Assembly: GCF_963677155.1 (NCBI RefSeq)
Contig: NZ_OY781884.1
Location: 1,668,501 to 1,732,500 of the forward strand
Direction of reading: 5' to 3'
Length of the DNA: 64,000 nucleotides
Origin: an uncultured Draconibacterium sp.
Lineage (GTDB): Bacteria > Bacteroidota > Bacteroidia > Bacteroidales > Prolixibacteraceae
A program made the position numbers and the translations under genes. The notes beneath the pieces were generated by a model. The model did not search any database. It was not told where the DNA came from and saw nothing but the letters and a program-made list of their open reading frames with translations. Below are positions 26,302 to 36,160 of the stretch, piece after piece (position 1 is the stretch's first letter; each line of letters begins with the position of its first letter).

Positions 26302-27465
26302 TTATTCAATAATCGGAGCTCGTACAAATTCTTTCTCCCGATTGAACAAATAACGAAGCGTACGGTGAGTTTGTGTGCGATCGGCGCCAAACGATTTAAA
26401 CAAGGCATTCATTTTCGGATTAAAATCACCGATCCAGCTCATTTCCATATCGTCGTACCACGATTTTCGTAGCATTACTTTCTTCAGATGATAAAAAATT
26501 GCCGATTCAATTCCCTTGCCCTGGTAGCCGGGCACCACCCCCAAAACAACAACCCGACATCGCGTAATCGTTTTGCGCTTTTTCAAATACAACAATTTTA
26601 ATCCCTGCCAAAAACTCAATTTCCCGGTTTTTAGTTTTTGTAGAATCTGGTTCAAATCCAATATCTGCATAAAAAAAGCTATAGGTTTTCCATTGTGGTA
26701 TGCATACCAGATAAATTCCTCATCGAGAATAATTTTTGCACCCGACAGTAGATCCTTTAGCAACTGAAATTTGATCGGCTTATAATTATCATGATTTCCC
26801 CAGGCCTTTTCATGAATCTCGATAAAGTCGCGAATAAACTTATCCTGATTTTTAAACGAAAAATGTTCAAACGAATAACCCGGTTTTTTGGCCACCCATT
26901 CTGCAATCTTCCAAAACCGGTCGGGCAAATCGGGATTGGTTATGTCCAGCGAATAACTGTATTGTTCGTAATAGGTTTTAAAACCGTAGGCGGCAAATAG
27001 ATCGTTGTAGTACAGAGGATTGTAGTTCATTCCAAAAGTTTGTGGTCTAAATCCATCTTTTAGCAATCCCCAAAAAAAGAAATTCTCATCGAAATTTACC
27101 GGGCCATCCATGGCTTCCATGCCTTTTTCTTTCAACCAATCACGAGCCGTATCAAACAGTTTAAATGCTGCCTCTTCGTTATTCTCACACTCGAAAAAGC
27201 CACAACATCCTGTGGGCTGATCGTAGCCCGAAGAATAATCATCGTCGTAAAATGCGGCAATCCGACCAATAAGTTTTTCATCTTTTTTTAATACCCAACG
27301 CCGTGCATCGCCCTTTTTGAAACGGCCATTTTTTGCCGGATTAAAAGTATCTTCGATCATCGATCGTAGCTGGGGAATCCAATTGCGATCCTTCTTGTAA
27401 ATTATTTCCGGTACTTTATGAAAATCATCAACCAGGTTTTTACCGGTAACCTGTATAACCTCCAT
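26302..27465 (-). CDS. GNAT-like acyltransferase family protein (paralogue 2)
   Basis: A 387-residue paralogue of the gene at 25085, aligning over the whole length: IGRIAAFYDDD, PTGCCGFFECENNEEAAFKLF, MEAMDGPVNFDENFFFWGLLKDGF, VVLGVVPGYQGKGIESAIFYH, and MEMSWIGDFNPKMNALFKSFGADR at the end. The two genes are in tandem on the minus strand, 50 bases apart, and the pair looks like an old duplication since many positions differ. The function is not known beyond the acyltransferase-like fold. Confidence 0.75.
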   Translation of the reverse strand: MEVIQVTGKNLVDDFHKVPEIIYKKDRNWIPQLRSMIEDTFNPAKNGRFKKGDARRWVLKKDEKLIGRIAAFYDDDYSSGYDQPTGCCGFFECENNEEAAFKLFDTARDWLKEKGMEAMDGPVNFDENFFFWGLLKDGFRPQTFGMNYNPLYYNDLFAAYGFKTYYEQYSYSLDITNPDLPDRFWKIAEWVAKKPGYSFEHFSFKNQDKFIRDFIEIHEKAWGNHDNYKPIKFQLLKDLLSGAKIILDEEFIWYAYHNGKPIAFFMQILDLNQILQKLKTGKLSFWQGLKLLYLKKRKTITRCRVVVLGVVPGYQGKGIESAIFYHLKKVMLRKSWYDDMEMSWIGDFNPKMNALFKSFGADRTQTHRTLRYLFNREKEFVRAPIIE

Positions 27466-27523
27466 AGCCTTTCTGGTTTATGCTTTAAAAATATTCGAAA
27501 ATAATACTTCGTGGCTAAAAATG

Positions 27524-27565
27524 AAAAGAGGACCTACCCTTTTCATTCAGAATAAGTCCTCTTTT
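27524..27565 (-). terminator. Terminator of the Bax inhibitor-1 family gene
   Basis: AAAAGAGGAC (27524-27533) and GTCCTCTTTT (27556-27565) form a perfect ten-pair stem with a 22-base loop between the Bax inhibitor-1 gene and the paralogue 2 gene. A T-run following on the minus strand is short (TTTTCATTTTT). Confidence 0.65.
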
Positions 27566-27583
27566 AAAATTGAATTGAGGTAT

Positions 27584-28354
27584 CTAATTTCTACTTGCTA
27601 ATTTCGATAACAAACGCAAAATTTCGAGGTACAACCAAATTAACGTTACCATTAATCCGAAAGCGCCATACCACTCCATATATTTTGGAGCACCCGACTC
27701 GGCTGCCCGCTCGATAAAAGAAAAATCGAGCACCAGGTTTAATGCTGCAACAGCAACAACAACCAAACTAATTCCGATACTAAGATTCGAATTACCATAT
27801 AGAAACGACATTTCGGCACCAAACATTCCGGCAATAAAACTGACAAAATATACCAACGCAATACCGGCAGTTGCAGCAAAAACGCCCATCATGAATTTTT
27901 GTGTGACCTTAATAATTCCCGAGCGATACAAAAACAGCATCACCATAAAAACGGCCAGCGTAAGCATTACTGCACGCATTACAACTCCGGGATATTGCAT
28001 CTCGAACACAGCTGATATTCCCCCCAGGAAAAGACCTTCGAAAACAGCATAAATTGGTGCTGATATTCCAGAACTCTGTGGACGAAACACTGTTACCAGA
28101 ACCGTTATAAAACCACCGATTCCACCAATGGCCAACCACGGCCCCACTGCTGCCAAACCAGCTTCAGGATTTGTGGCAACAACATCAAAAAACTTATTCC
28201 AGGTAAAAACCGCACCGGCAATTACCAACAGCAACATTAGAGCTGTTTTATTTATTGTTCCGTTTACAGTCATTACATCCGACTGTGCAGTATAATCTCT
28301 GCTAAAGAATTTTTCTTTTAATACAGGATTTGAAGATTTTGAAAGATTCATCAT
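27584..28354 (-). CDS. Bax inhibitor-1 / YccA family membrane protein
   Basis: A 256-residue integral membrane protein with about seven transmembrane segments and the conserved family C-terminus. The N-terminal 35 residues are soluble (MNLSKSSNPVLKEKFFSRDY). Segments such as VTVFRPQSSGISAPIYAVFEGLFLGGISAVFE and LNLVLDFSFIERAAESGAPKYMEWYGAFGL, with the acid-bearing loop before the last membrane segment, match this family (Bacteroidota members are often longer at the N-terminus). The family includes pH-sensitive calcium leak channels; the role here is unknown. A minus-strand TATTTTTG box (28415-28408) could be its promoter. Confidence 0.9.
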   Translation of the reverse strand: MMNLSKSSNPVLKEKFFSRDYTAQSDVMTVNGTINKTALMLLLVIAGAVFTWNKFFDVVATNPEAGLAAVGPWLAIGGIGGFITVLVTVFRPQSSGISAPIYAVFEGLFLGGISAVFEMQYPGVVMRAVMLTLAVFMVMLFLYRSGIIKVTQKFMMGVFAATAGIALVYFVSFIAGMFGAEMSFLYGNSNLSIGISLVVVAVAALNLVLDFSFIERAAESGAPKYMEWYGAFGLMVTLIWLYLEILRLLSKLASRN

Positions 28355-28537
28355 TTTATTTCAATTAAATGTTCAATGCCCAGTTTTTTATTTTTACTGA
28401 GACGTGTCAAAAATAACAAACAACTTGCCACGAAGTTTCGCACTGACAGCTTTGCAGTTAAAGAAAGTTAATTGATCAAGTTATAAATAGCGAGTTACAA
28501 GACGCAAGTCGCAAGTATCCAGAATCAAATTCCAAAC

Positions 28538-29242
28538 TTATTTCTCAAATTGTTCCTGAAAATACTCACTGGTTAACTCCTCGAATAAACTCTCGCCAAG
28601 CTGCACCGCATTTTCCGATTCGCTCAACTGAAACTCTTTGGCCAACTCTATACACTGTTCATTCAACTTTTTCGAGCGGCTTCCCATTCCAATTACCGAA
28701 CGATGGATTGGGGTATATAATTTTTTGTCTTTGGCCAGCGTTGTCAGTTCCTCGAAAAAAGGCTCAAACATTTCGTCGATGGCTTTTTTGTCAGTAATTG
28801 CCAGTCGCCCAACCAGGTGAACTCCTGTGAAACGTACCAGGTGCTTTTTGCCTCGGCACCACTCCAGCGCTTTTACAAAAGCAAACTTGCTTTTCACCCA
28901 TAAATTGGTTGAAGCTTGTTCGGCAATCTCACTATTCTCGAAACTTTTTGTCCAGAAATCCATTTGCTCTTCGGTCACTTCAGCCGGATTATCAATCAGC
29001 GTAGCCAAAATCATCGTTTCGCGCCACTGTTTGTTCCAAAGTTTTAGTGCCAGCAAATGATCGGCATCGTACGACTGGGCAATTTCGCGTAAATCGAGCA
29101 AAGAAACACCCCAATTCAATTTATAGGATATTCCGCGTTCATTCATTGCTGCAGCAACTTCTCCGCTCTGTCGAAGACGAATCACTTTTATCAGCTGCTG
29201 AAATTTCTTTTCCGTTTCGTGGTTATCGAGAATAAAATCCAT
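28538..29242 (-). CDS. AlkD-like DNA alkylation repair protein
   Basis: A 234-residue all-helical protein with the features of the AlkC/AlkD HEAT-repeat DNA glycosylases: MNERGISYKLNWGVSLLDLREIAQ, LWNKQWRETMILATLID, a tryptophan-bearing NLWVKSKFAFVKALEWCRGK, and a GMGSRSKKLNEQ loop close to the end. These enzymes remove positively charged alkylated bases. The sequence is divergent, so catalytic activity is not certain; an Asp needed for AlkD catalysis was not securely placed. It starts 3 bases after the flippase stop, so the two are cotranscribed. Confidence 0.75.
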   Translation of the reverse strand: MDFILDNHETEKKFQQLIKVIRLRQSGEVAAAMNERGISYKLNWGVSLLDLREIAQSYDADHLLALKLWNKQWRETMILATLIDNPAEVTEEQMDFWTKSFENSEIAEQASTNLWVKSKFAFVKALEWCRGKKHLVRFTGVHLVGRLAITDKKAIDEMFEPFFEELTTLAKDKKLYTPIHRSVIGMGSRSKKLNEQCIELAKEFQLSESENAVQLGESLFEELTSEYFQEQFEK

Positions 29243-29245
29243 GTA

Positions 29246-30544
29246 TTAAAAAATTAGTTCGGCAAAAATAAAAATTACAATTATTCCGGCCGAATAGATA
29301 AAGAAAAAACGTTTTGGCAAATATGCCCACAATGATATATGTAAATGTTGTTTTACAACTACCGCCAAGTAAATTTTCTCAAACAGGTAGGCCACCAAAG
29401 TAGCCATTGCAATTCCAGCAATTCCCCAAAATCGTGCAAAAACAAAACTTAGCAGCACATTTATCATCAGCTCAAACAAAGAAGCCAGCATTATTGGTTT
29501 TGAAATCCTCAATCCGTTTAAAATTGTTTGCGGGAGCATTAATCTACTGATAATTAACAGCAGATATATATTAAAGATGGTAGAACTCTCCTCAAAACCG
29601 GCATTAAATACCAAGGGGAACAACGGTTTTGAAACCAGCAGTAAAATTGCGGTTAGCGGAAAAAGCAGGTGCATTAGTTTTTGTAAGCTCAATTTCAATT
29701 GATGCAGATTCTCTGTCAACCTTTCTTTATCGACAAAAACAGGCAGCATGGCATTGCTTAAAGCATTAGCCAACAGCATAGCCAACGGAAGTTCGCGGGC
29801 ACCATAACGAAACACGGCAAAGGTAGCTTCATCAAATCTGGAAGTAACAATAAAACCATCGACAAACTGTGCAGAGCCGCCTAATAAAGCTGCCACAATC
29901 AGTGGCAATCCCAGTTTTAAATACTCGCGAACAAATGACATGGAAAACACGAATTCACGGCTGGCAGCAAGCGTAATTATTAGCCATAAATAGCGCAAAC
30001 ATGCACTTAACAACAAGCCCTTAATGGCCAGCTGTACACCATACCCCAACAACACAGGCAAAACAACAAAAATAAATTGTACCGCAAAAGAAACCAACGC
30101 ATAAATCACAATCGCATTGTTTCGCTTTTTTATCAGATAGTAATATTCTACCAGATTTGATGCGGGCCCAATAACAACAAAAACCAACAGTAAAACAAGC
30201 TCGGGAACCGATTTGCCATTTAATAATACACTTGAAAAAAAAGATTGAAAGACAAATAAAAGCAATGCAACCAGCAAGCTAAAACTCTGTATAACAACCA
30301 ATGCACTAAAAACATTGGTCTTGTTGCTAGTCTTATCTAATCCAACTGGCAATAAAGCCTTTAACAACCCATTCAACCAAAAAAAACTTACTGCACCAGC
30401 CAAAAAAACAAAGGTTTCGTACTCTCCAATTGCTTTTTGCGTTAACGTAGTTTTGGTAAAAACAATTCCAACCAAGATCAAAGTTGAATATCGCACCAAC
30501 TGAAAGCTCTGGAAGGCAGAAATACTATTTAGGTATTTTTTCAC
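29246..30544 (-). CDS. Polysaccharide flippase (Wzx/MATE-like)
   Basis: A 432-residue membrane protein with about 12-14 hydrophobic segments, typical of lipid-linked polysaccharide exporters of the MOP superfamily. Characteristic features are the N-terminal MKKYLNSISAFQSFQLVRYST, the ELPLAMLLANALSNAMLPVF segment near residue 245, and the C-terminal half with VFARFWGIAGIAMATLVAYLFEK. No glycosyltransferase genes are nearby, so it is an orphan flippase. Possible roles are capsule, O-antigen or peptidoglycan precursor transport. Confidence 0.82.
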   Translation of the reverse strand: MKKYLNSISAFQSFQLVRYSTLILVGIVFTKTTLTQKAIGEYETFVFLAGAVSFFWLNGLLKALLPVGLDKTSNKTNVFSALVVIQSFSLLVALLLFVFQSFFSSVLLNGKSVPELVLLLVFVVIGPASNLVEYYYLIKKRNNAIVIYALVSFAVQFIFVVLPVLLGYGVQLAIKGLLLSACLRYLWLIITLAASREFVFSMSFVREYLKLGLPLIVAALLGGSAQFVDGFIVTSRFDEATFAVFRYGARELPLAMLLANALSNAMLPVFVDKERLTENLHQLKLSLQKLMHLLFPLTAILLLVSKPLFPLVFNAGFEESSTIFNIYLLLIISRLMLPQTILNGLRISKPIMLASLFELMINVLLSFVFARFWGIAGIAMATLVAYLFEKIYLAVVVKQHLHISLWAYLPKRFFFIYSAGIIVIFIFAELIF

Positions 30545-30642
30545 AAATCAGATTTGGATTTAAAAGTATAAAAATTGTAATACTTGCAAGCACTAAAGCA
30601 AATGACTTCCCAAACGCAAAAATTTTGAACCAATAAATCCAT

Positions 30643-30650
30643 TATATTTG
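30643..30650 (+). promoter_or_regulatory. -7 promoter box of the AI-2E family gene
   Basis: TATATTTG (30643-30650) matches the -7 consensus exactly and lies 16 bases before the ATG at 30667. A -33 box is not clear. Confidence 0.5.
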
Positions 30651-30666
30651 TTAAAAACGAATAAAA

Positions 30667-31797
30667 ATGATTCAACTTAAAGGCTGGACACGCAATACCC
30701 TTTTTATTGTCGGACTTATTTTTATCATTTTTCTGTTGTGGTATTTTAGTGCCATAGTCACCTATATTCTTATTTCGGTGGTGCTATCGTTTATTGGCCG
30801 CCCGCTAACCCGCTGGCTGGTAAAAATTCGATACAAACGATTTAAAGTCCCCAAAGGTCTGGCAGCCTTTGCAACACTGGTTAGCTTATGGATTGTTTTT
30901 ATTTCCTTTTTCAGATTTATTATACCACTCTTACTTAGCGAGGTAGAAACCCTTTCACAAATCGACTTTACACTGGTTCTGGATTCAATAGAAGAACCAC
31001 TGCTAAACCTCATGCACATTTTTCATAAAGATGCTGTTAGTATTGAATCGCAAAATTTTATTGATATTGTTACAGAAAGTTTAGGTGCTGAAATTGACTT
31101 CTCGCAGGTGTCTAACTGGTTCGGGCTGGTTGCCGGAACAATCGGCGAATTGTTAATTGGGTTCTTTTCTGTCTCCTTTATCACCTTTTTCTTTTTAAAA
31201 GAAGAAAACATGTTTAGCACTTTCATCATACTACTGGTTCCTACCCATTTAGAAGAAAAAGTTGCCCACATACTCAATTCCATTTCTTACCTGCTACGGC
31301 GATACTTTATCGGCCTTCTGCTGGAAGTTTTGATGGTAATGCTACTCGATACCGTTGGGCTTACCATCGTGGGTATAGGATTCAACCACGCGGTTGTAAT
31401 TGGGTTGTTTTGCGGAATGTTTAACGTTATTCCATATCTCGGTCCGTGGATGGGGGCAGCACTCGGCTTACTTATCGGAGCAGCTTTACATATTAATCTC
31501 GATTTTATGAACGACGTATTACCAATTCTGGGGTGGATGACCGTAGTTTTTCTTTCTGTTCAGATAATCGACAATGTTCTTTTTCAACCACTTATTTATT
31601 CCAGCAGCGTAAAAGCGCACCCCCTTGAGATTTTTCTTGTAATTATGGCCGCCGGAAGTATGGCCGGAATTATCGGAATGATCCTCGCTATTCCGGTATA
31701 CACCATCCTCAGGGTAATTGCTGCCGAATTTTTCGAGAACATGAAACTCGTGAAAAAGCTTACCAAACACCTCGAAAAAGAAAAAACTGAAGGCTGA
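30667..31797 (+). CDS. AI-2E family transporter
   Basis: A 376-residue membrane protein of the AI-2E/UPF0118 family (PerM type). It has two N-terminal membrane segments (VGLIFIIFLLWYFSAIVTYIL), a soluble segment with LDSIEEPLLNLM, and a C-terminal membrane cluster carrying the signature GMFNVIPYLGPWMGAALGLLIGA and DNVLFQPLIYSSSVKAHPLEIFLVI. Members transport autoinducer-2, sodium or other small solutes; substrate here unknown. It is a stand-alone gene. Confidence 0.88.
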   Translation: MIQLKGWTRNTLFIVGLIFIIFLLWYFSAIVTYILISVVLSFIGRPLTRWLVKIRYKRFKVPKGLAAFATLVSLWIVFISFFRFIIPLLLSEVETLSQIDFTLVLDSIEEPLLNLMHIFHKDAVSIESQNFIDIVTESLGAEIDFSQVSNWFGLVAGTIGELLIGFFSVSFITFFFLKEENMFSTFIILLVPTHLEEKVAHILNSISYLLRRYFIGLLLEVLMVMLLDTVGLTIVGIGFNHAVVIGLFCGMFNVIPYLGPWMGAALGLLIGAALHINLDFMNDVLPILGWMTVVFLSVQIIDNVLFQPLIYSSSVKAHPLEIFLVIMAAGSMAGIIGMILAIPVYTILRVIAAEFFENMKLVKKLTKHLEKEKTEG

Positions 31798-32016
31798 AAA
31801 TTCCACTTTCAATCGATATTGGAAATCGAAAAATCATTTTCCATAAATGTAACCAATCGCGTTTTTCAAACATTATCAGCTATTTAACGTAAAAAAATTA
31901 ATTCTTTTAGAACCTTAAGGTCTTTTTATTGTTAATAGGATAAGTCCGGATAAATAGGCCTTTATTTTAATACTAAACTTAACAGAATGAGAGAACACTT
32001 CTTTTGGGGAGGTTTC

Positions 32017-33147
32017 ATGAAAAAAACACAAATTTTCATATCCCTGTTCGCATTTGTTACCTGTATTTTACTATCCAATAATTTGTACGCCAATTCTTCA
32101 GAATCTGTTGTAAACGAAGGACATTCGCACGAAGATGTAAAACGTGGCGAACGTTTTTTTAAAGGCTTATTACCCTTCGACCGTGAATATTCGTCATGTG
32201 TATCCTGTCATAATTTAAATCGTGTCGACACACTGAACTGGAATCCTTCAGCAATGGACATTGCAATAAAATATGTGGATAAGGATTTTGAATCGTTTCA
32301 AGCCACGGTAATGAACCCGGTTGGCATAAAAATGGAAGCTTCGCATGTTAATTTTGATATTTCAGAAGAAGATCTGAAAACAGTAAAAATTTATCTCGAC
32401 AATCTAGCACATACCGGAGTTCCTCCGGCAAAACCAACACATTACAATCTTATTCTGTTCCTGTTTTTAGGATTACTTATTACCTGGGCAGTTATTGAAC
32501 TGATCTTTATCCGAAAAATAAAATTAAAATTCATTCCACTGATAATATTACTTGGCGCTTTTGGCTGGCAGGTAAAAATGATCGTTACCGATGCCATTAA
32601 ATTAGGACGTCAGGAAAATTATGCTCCCGATCAACCCATAAAATTCTCGCATAAAGTACATGTCGACGAAAACGGAATTGATTGTATGTATTGCCATACC
32701 ACGGCTGAACAAAGTAAATCGGCGGGTATTCCTGCCACTAATCTTTGTATGAATTGCCACATCTTGATTCGCGAAGGAACAAACAGTGGCAAATTTGAAA
32801 TTGCCAAAGTGGTTGATGCCGCAGAAAACGGGCACTCAATTGAATGGAAAAGGATTCACAATCTTCCAGACCATGTTTATTTCAGTCATGCTGTGCACGT
32901 TGGTTCGGGAAAACTCGACTGTATGCAATGTCACGGCCCTGTTGACGAAATGGATATTATGGAGCAATACAGCGACCTTTCGATGGGCTGGTGTGTTAAC
33001 TGCCACCGCGATACCGAGGTAGATTTTGGAAATAATGGCTACTACGAACATTACGTAAAATTGCACGAGGAACTGAAATCAGGAGCAATCGACTCCGTAA
33101 AAGCTGTTGATATTGGTGCTAACGATTGTATGCGCTGCCACTATTAA
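32017..33147 (+). CDS. actA: Alternative complex III multiheme cytochrome c subunit
   Basis: ActA is the multiheme cytochrome c of alternative complex III, which oxidises menaquinol and passes electrons to a c-type cytochrome or oxidase. I start at 32017 (MKKTQIFISLFAFV, signal peptide) because GGGGAGG (32006-32012) is a rare strong ribosome binding site directly upstream. The protein has a CXXCH motif before the membrane part (CVSCH, near residue 60), two membrane segments (YNLILFLFLGLLITWAVIELIF and IPLIILLGAFGWQVKMI), and then five more heme motifs: CMYCH, CMNCH, CMQCH, CVNCH, CMRCH. That is six in total. First gene of the act operon. Confidence 0.9.
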   Translation: MKKTQIFISLFAFVTCILLSNNLYANSSESVVNEGHSHEDVKRGERFFKGLLPFDREYSSCVSCHNLNRVDTLNWNPSAMDIAIKYVDKDFESFQATVMNPVGIKMEASHVNFDISEEDLKTVKIYLDNLAHTGVPPAKPTHYNLILFLFLGLLITWAVIELIFIRKIKLKFIPLIILLGAFGWQVKMIVTDAIKLGRQENYAPDQPIKFSHKVHVDENGIDCMYCHTTAEQSKSAGIPATNLCMNCHILIREGTNSGKFEIAKVVDAAENGHSIEWKRIHNLPDHVYFSHAVHVGSGKLDCMQCHGPVDEMDIMEQYSDLSMGWCVNCHRDTEVDFGNNGYYEHYVKLHEELKSGAIDSVKAVDIGANDCMRCHY

Positions 33148-33179
33148 TCATTGAAGTTTAAAGCAGAATCAAACAAACT

Positions 33180-36119
33180 ATGACAAAGTATTGGAAAAGT
33201 TTAGACGAGTTAAATAATCCGGCAGAGTTTAAACAAAACGAAATTAAACTGGAACTGGATGCCAAACGTGCCATAATGAAAAAGGCCTCCGGCTCATCAC
33301 GTCGCGATTTTCTTAAGACTTTTGGATTTAGCGTTGCAGCCGCAGCAGTTGTGGCCAGCTGTAAAAGGCCTGTCGACAAAGCCATTCCTTACCTGGTAAA
33401 ACCGGAAGAAGTAACTCCAGGAATGGCCAACTATTACGCTTCAAGCTATTTTGAAGCCAACGAATACTGCAGCGTTTTAGTAAAAGTGCGCGACGGCCGC
33501 CCCATAAAAATAGAAGGCAACGACCTCTCACCAATTTCACAAAAAGGAACTTCTGCGCGAGTTCAGGCATCGGTTCTCGATTTATATGATGATGCCCGTT
33601 TTAAAACACCACTAAAAAGAGGCGAGGCAACAACCTGGGAAGAAGCAGACAGCTACATAATCAGAAAATTGGAGCAGCTAAATAACGACAACAACAAAGT
33701 TGTTCTGCTCACGTCGAGTATCATTTCTCCAACAACAACAAAAGTAATTGCACGCTTCCAGGAAAAGTACCCCAATGTAGAGTGGCTAAAATATGATGCT
33801 GTTTCGGCAAGTGGAATTTTGGAGGCCAACCAACAAAGTTTTGGAACGGCATTGATTCCTGACTACCGGTTCGAACGCGCAAAAGTAATTGCCAGCTTTG
33901 GAGCCGACTTCCTGGGTACCTGGCTTTCTTCAACCGAATATACAAAAGGCTACGCCGCTGGCAGAAAAGTGCTGGAAAAAGGCGATGAAATGAGCCGTCA
34001 TTACCAGTTTGAGTCGGGAATGACTTTGACCGGTTCAAATGCCGATGTTCGCGTCCCAATAAAACCTTCCGAAGAAAAGACAATTTTAGCAGCGCTGTAT
34101 TATCAATTATTGCAGGCTAAAGGAGAAATGACCATTGCCGCTCCCGCAAGTCCGGTTGATATAACCGGATTGGCTGAAGACCTGCTGGCCAATGAAGGAA
34201 AATCACTGGTAATCTCAGGCAGCAACGACGTAAACATTCAGTTGCTCATAAATGCCATCAATAACCTTCTGGGAAATTATGGTTCAACGATATTATTAGA
34301 TAGACCATTAAATACGCATCAGGCAGTAGATGCAGATTTAGAAAAAGAAATTACGGGATTAAAAAACAAAGAAATTGCCGGAATACTTTGCTGGGGCGTA
34401 AATCCGGTTTATAATCATCCGAAAGGACAAGAATTAAAAGAGCTGATTTTGGCCTCAGAACTTTCGGTCTCGTTTTCCGACAGAAAAGACGAAACAACTG
34501 CAGCTTGTCATTGGGTGTGCCCTGCGCCACATTACCTCGAAGCATGGAACGACGCCGAACCGAAGAAAGGACTTTTTAGTTTGTCGCAACCTACTATTTC
34601 AAGATTGTTTGACAGCCGTCAGGTACAGGAAACGCTGTTAAAATGGACTGGCGAAGAACAGCCAAATTATTACGAAATTTTAAAAGCCAACTGGGAAGAG
34701 AACTTCTCCGGATTGCAATCAAAATATTCCGATTCCCGATTATTCTGGAACGATGTTTTGCAGAAAGGTGTATTCGAAACGGAGCTAACCGCCGAGACAC
34801 CAGTCTATAGCGAGAATGGATTAGCAAATGCTTTACAACTTGGCGATCAACAATCGCAAGGATGGGAAATTGTTTTCTACCAGAGTGTGGCTTTGAAAGA
34901 CGGAAGTTCTGCCAACAATCCTTGGTTACAGGAATTACCCGATCCGGTTGCAAAAATCAGCTGGGATAATTTTGCTGCTGTTCCGGTAAAATGGGCCGAA
35001 GAAAATGGCGTTCAGAATGAATCGGTGATTACAATAAACGGTATTGAAATGCCGGTTTTTGTGCAGCCCGGACAAGCACCTGGTACTATTTCGGTGGCAT
35101 TGGGTTACGGCCGCGAAGTTGCCGGGAAAGTTGGCGACGGCGTTGGTAAAAATATGTACGCACTGACATCGATACAAAACAATGCCAAACAACTTTGGTT
35201 AAGTGGCGCCGATGTGCAGACAACGGCAAAAACATTCGAACTGGCACTGTCGCAAACACACCATTCAATGGAGGGCCGGCCAATTGTTCGCGAAACCAAT
35301 TTCGACAAATGGCAGCTTGATCCGGCTTCAGGAAATGAAATTCGCGAAGAGCATATGGAACACCATGTTTCCTTGTATCCTGAACAGGAATTCAAAGGGC
35401 ATCATTGGGCAATGGCTGTTGACCTGGGAAGCTGTGTGGGATGTGGGAACTGCTCCATCTCGTGCCAGGCCGAAAACAACGTGCAGGTAATTGGAAAAGA
35501 ACAGGTGCGCAACCGCCGGATCATGCATTGGATTCGTGTTGACCGCTATTTCTCGAACGATGCAGAAAACCCGGATGTGTATCATCAGCCGGTAATGTGC
35601 CAGCATTGCGATAATGCACCTTGCGAAAATGTTTGTCCGGTATCGGCAACACCACACAGCGAGGAAGGTTTGAACCAAATGGCTTACAACCGCTGCGTAG
35701 GAACCAAATATTGTGTGAACAACTGCCCATATAAAGTGCGTCGTTTTAACTGGTTTCAGTATGTAAAAAATCCGGAGTTTGATTACGCATCAAACAGCGA
35801 TTTGGGACGTATGGTTCTAAATCCCGATGTTACCGTCCGTTCGCGTGGTGTGGTTGAAAAATGCTCGTTCTGTGTGCAACGTATTCAGGAGAAAAAAGCA
35901 GAAGCAAAAGTTGCCGGAAGAATGCTAAAGGATGGAGAAGTTCAACCGGCCTGTGTTCAATCGTGCCCGGCCGATGCGCTGGTATTTGGCGATCTGAATG
36001 ATGAAAACAGCAAAATCAACAAGCTCTTTAAGAACGAGCGCAATTACCATTTGCTGGAAGAATTGCACACGCTACCATCGGTAGGATATTTAACGAAGGT
36101 TAGGAATAAGAAAAGTTAA
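33180..36119 (+). CDS. actB: Alternative complex III iron-sulfur/molybdopterin-like subunit
   Basis: ActB combines a molybdopterin-oxidoreductase-like domain (without the cofactor in characterised complexes) and an iron-sulfur domain. The 979 residues start with a TAT-like leader SRRDFLKTFGFSVAAAAVV preceding a lipobox-like VASC (residues about 39-60), and continue with a large alpha/beta domain. The Fe-S part near residues 745-955 has CVGCGNCSISCQ, CQHCDNAPCENVC, CVGTKYCVNNCPYKVRRF and CSFCVQRI with CVQSCPADAL, enough ligands for four clusters. It is 32 bases after actA. Confidence 0.95.
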   Translation: MTKYWKSLDELNNPAEFKQNEIKLELDAKRAIMKKASGSSRRDFLKTFGFSVAAAAVVASCKRPVDKAIPYLVKPEEVTPGMANYYASSYFEANEYCSVLVKVRDGRPIKIEGNDLSPISQKGTSARVQASVLDLYDDARFKTPLKRGEATTWEEADSYIIRKLEQLNNDNNKVVLLTSSIISPTTTKVIARFQEKYPNVEWLKYDAVSASGILEANQQSFGTALIPDYRFERAKVIASFGADFLGTWLSSTEYTKGYAAGRKVLEKGDEMSRHYQFESGMTLTGSNADVRVPIKPSEEKTILAALYYQLLQAKGEMTIAAPASPVDITGLAEDLLANEGKSLVISGSNDVNIQLLINAINNLLGNYGSTILLDRPLNTHQAVDADLEKEITGLKNKEIAGILCWGVNPVYNHPKGQELKELILASELSVSFSDRKDETTAACHWVCPAPHYLEAWNDAEPKKGLFSLSQPTISRLFDSRQVQETLLKWTGEEQPNYYEILKANWEENFSGLQSKYSDSRLFWNDVLQKGVFETELTAETPVYSENGLANALQLGDQQSQGWEIVFYQSVALKDGSSANNPWLQELPDPVAKISWDNFAAVPVKWAEENGVQNESVITINGIEMPVFVQPGQAPGTISVALGYGREVAGKVGDGVGKNMYALTSIQNNAKQLWLSGADVQTTAKTFELALSQTHHSMEGRPIVRETNFDKWQLDPASGNEIREEHMEHHVSLYPEQEFKGHHWAMAVDLGSCVGCGNCSISCQAENNVQVIGKEQVRNRRIMHWIRVDRYFSNDAENPDVYHQPVMCQHCDNAPCENVCPVSATPHSEEGLNQMAYNRCVGTKYCVNNCPYKVRRFNWFQYVKNPEFDYASNSDLGRMVLNPDVTVRSRGVVEKCSFCVQRIQEKKAEAKVAGRMLKDGEVQPACVQSCPADALVFGDLNDENSKINKLFKNERNYHLLEELHTLPSVGYLTKVRNKKS

Positions 36120-36160
36120 GAAATTTGAGATAAGAATAATCAACATTAAAAACAGGGAAC

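Noticed and set aside
28495-28530. ACGCAAGTCGCAAGT short direct repeat near the AlkD-like gene
   Set aside because: Two imperfect units of about seven bases only; may be a degenerate intergenic repeat, but nothing supports a function.
31905-31935. Possible terminator ACCTTAAGGT with T-run upstream of actA
   Set aside because: The palindrome has no room for a loop; an open loop leaves only three to four pairs, so it is too weak to call.
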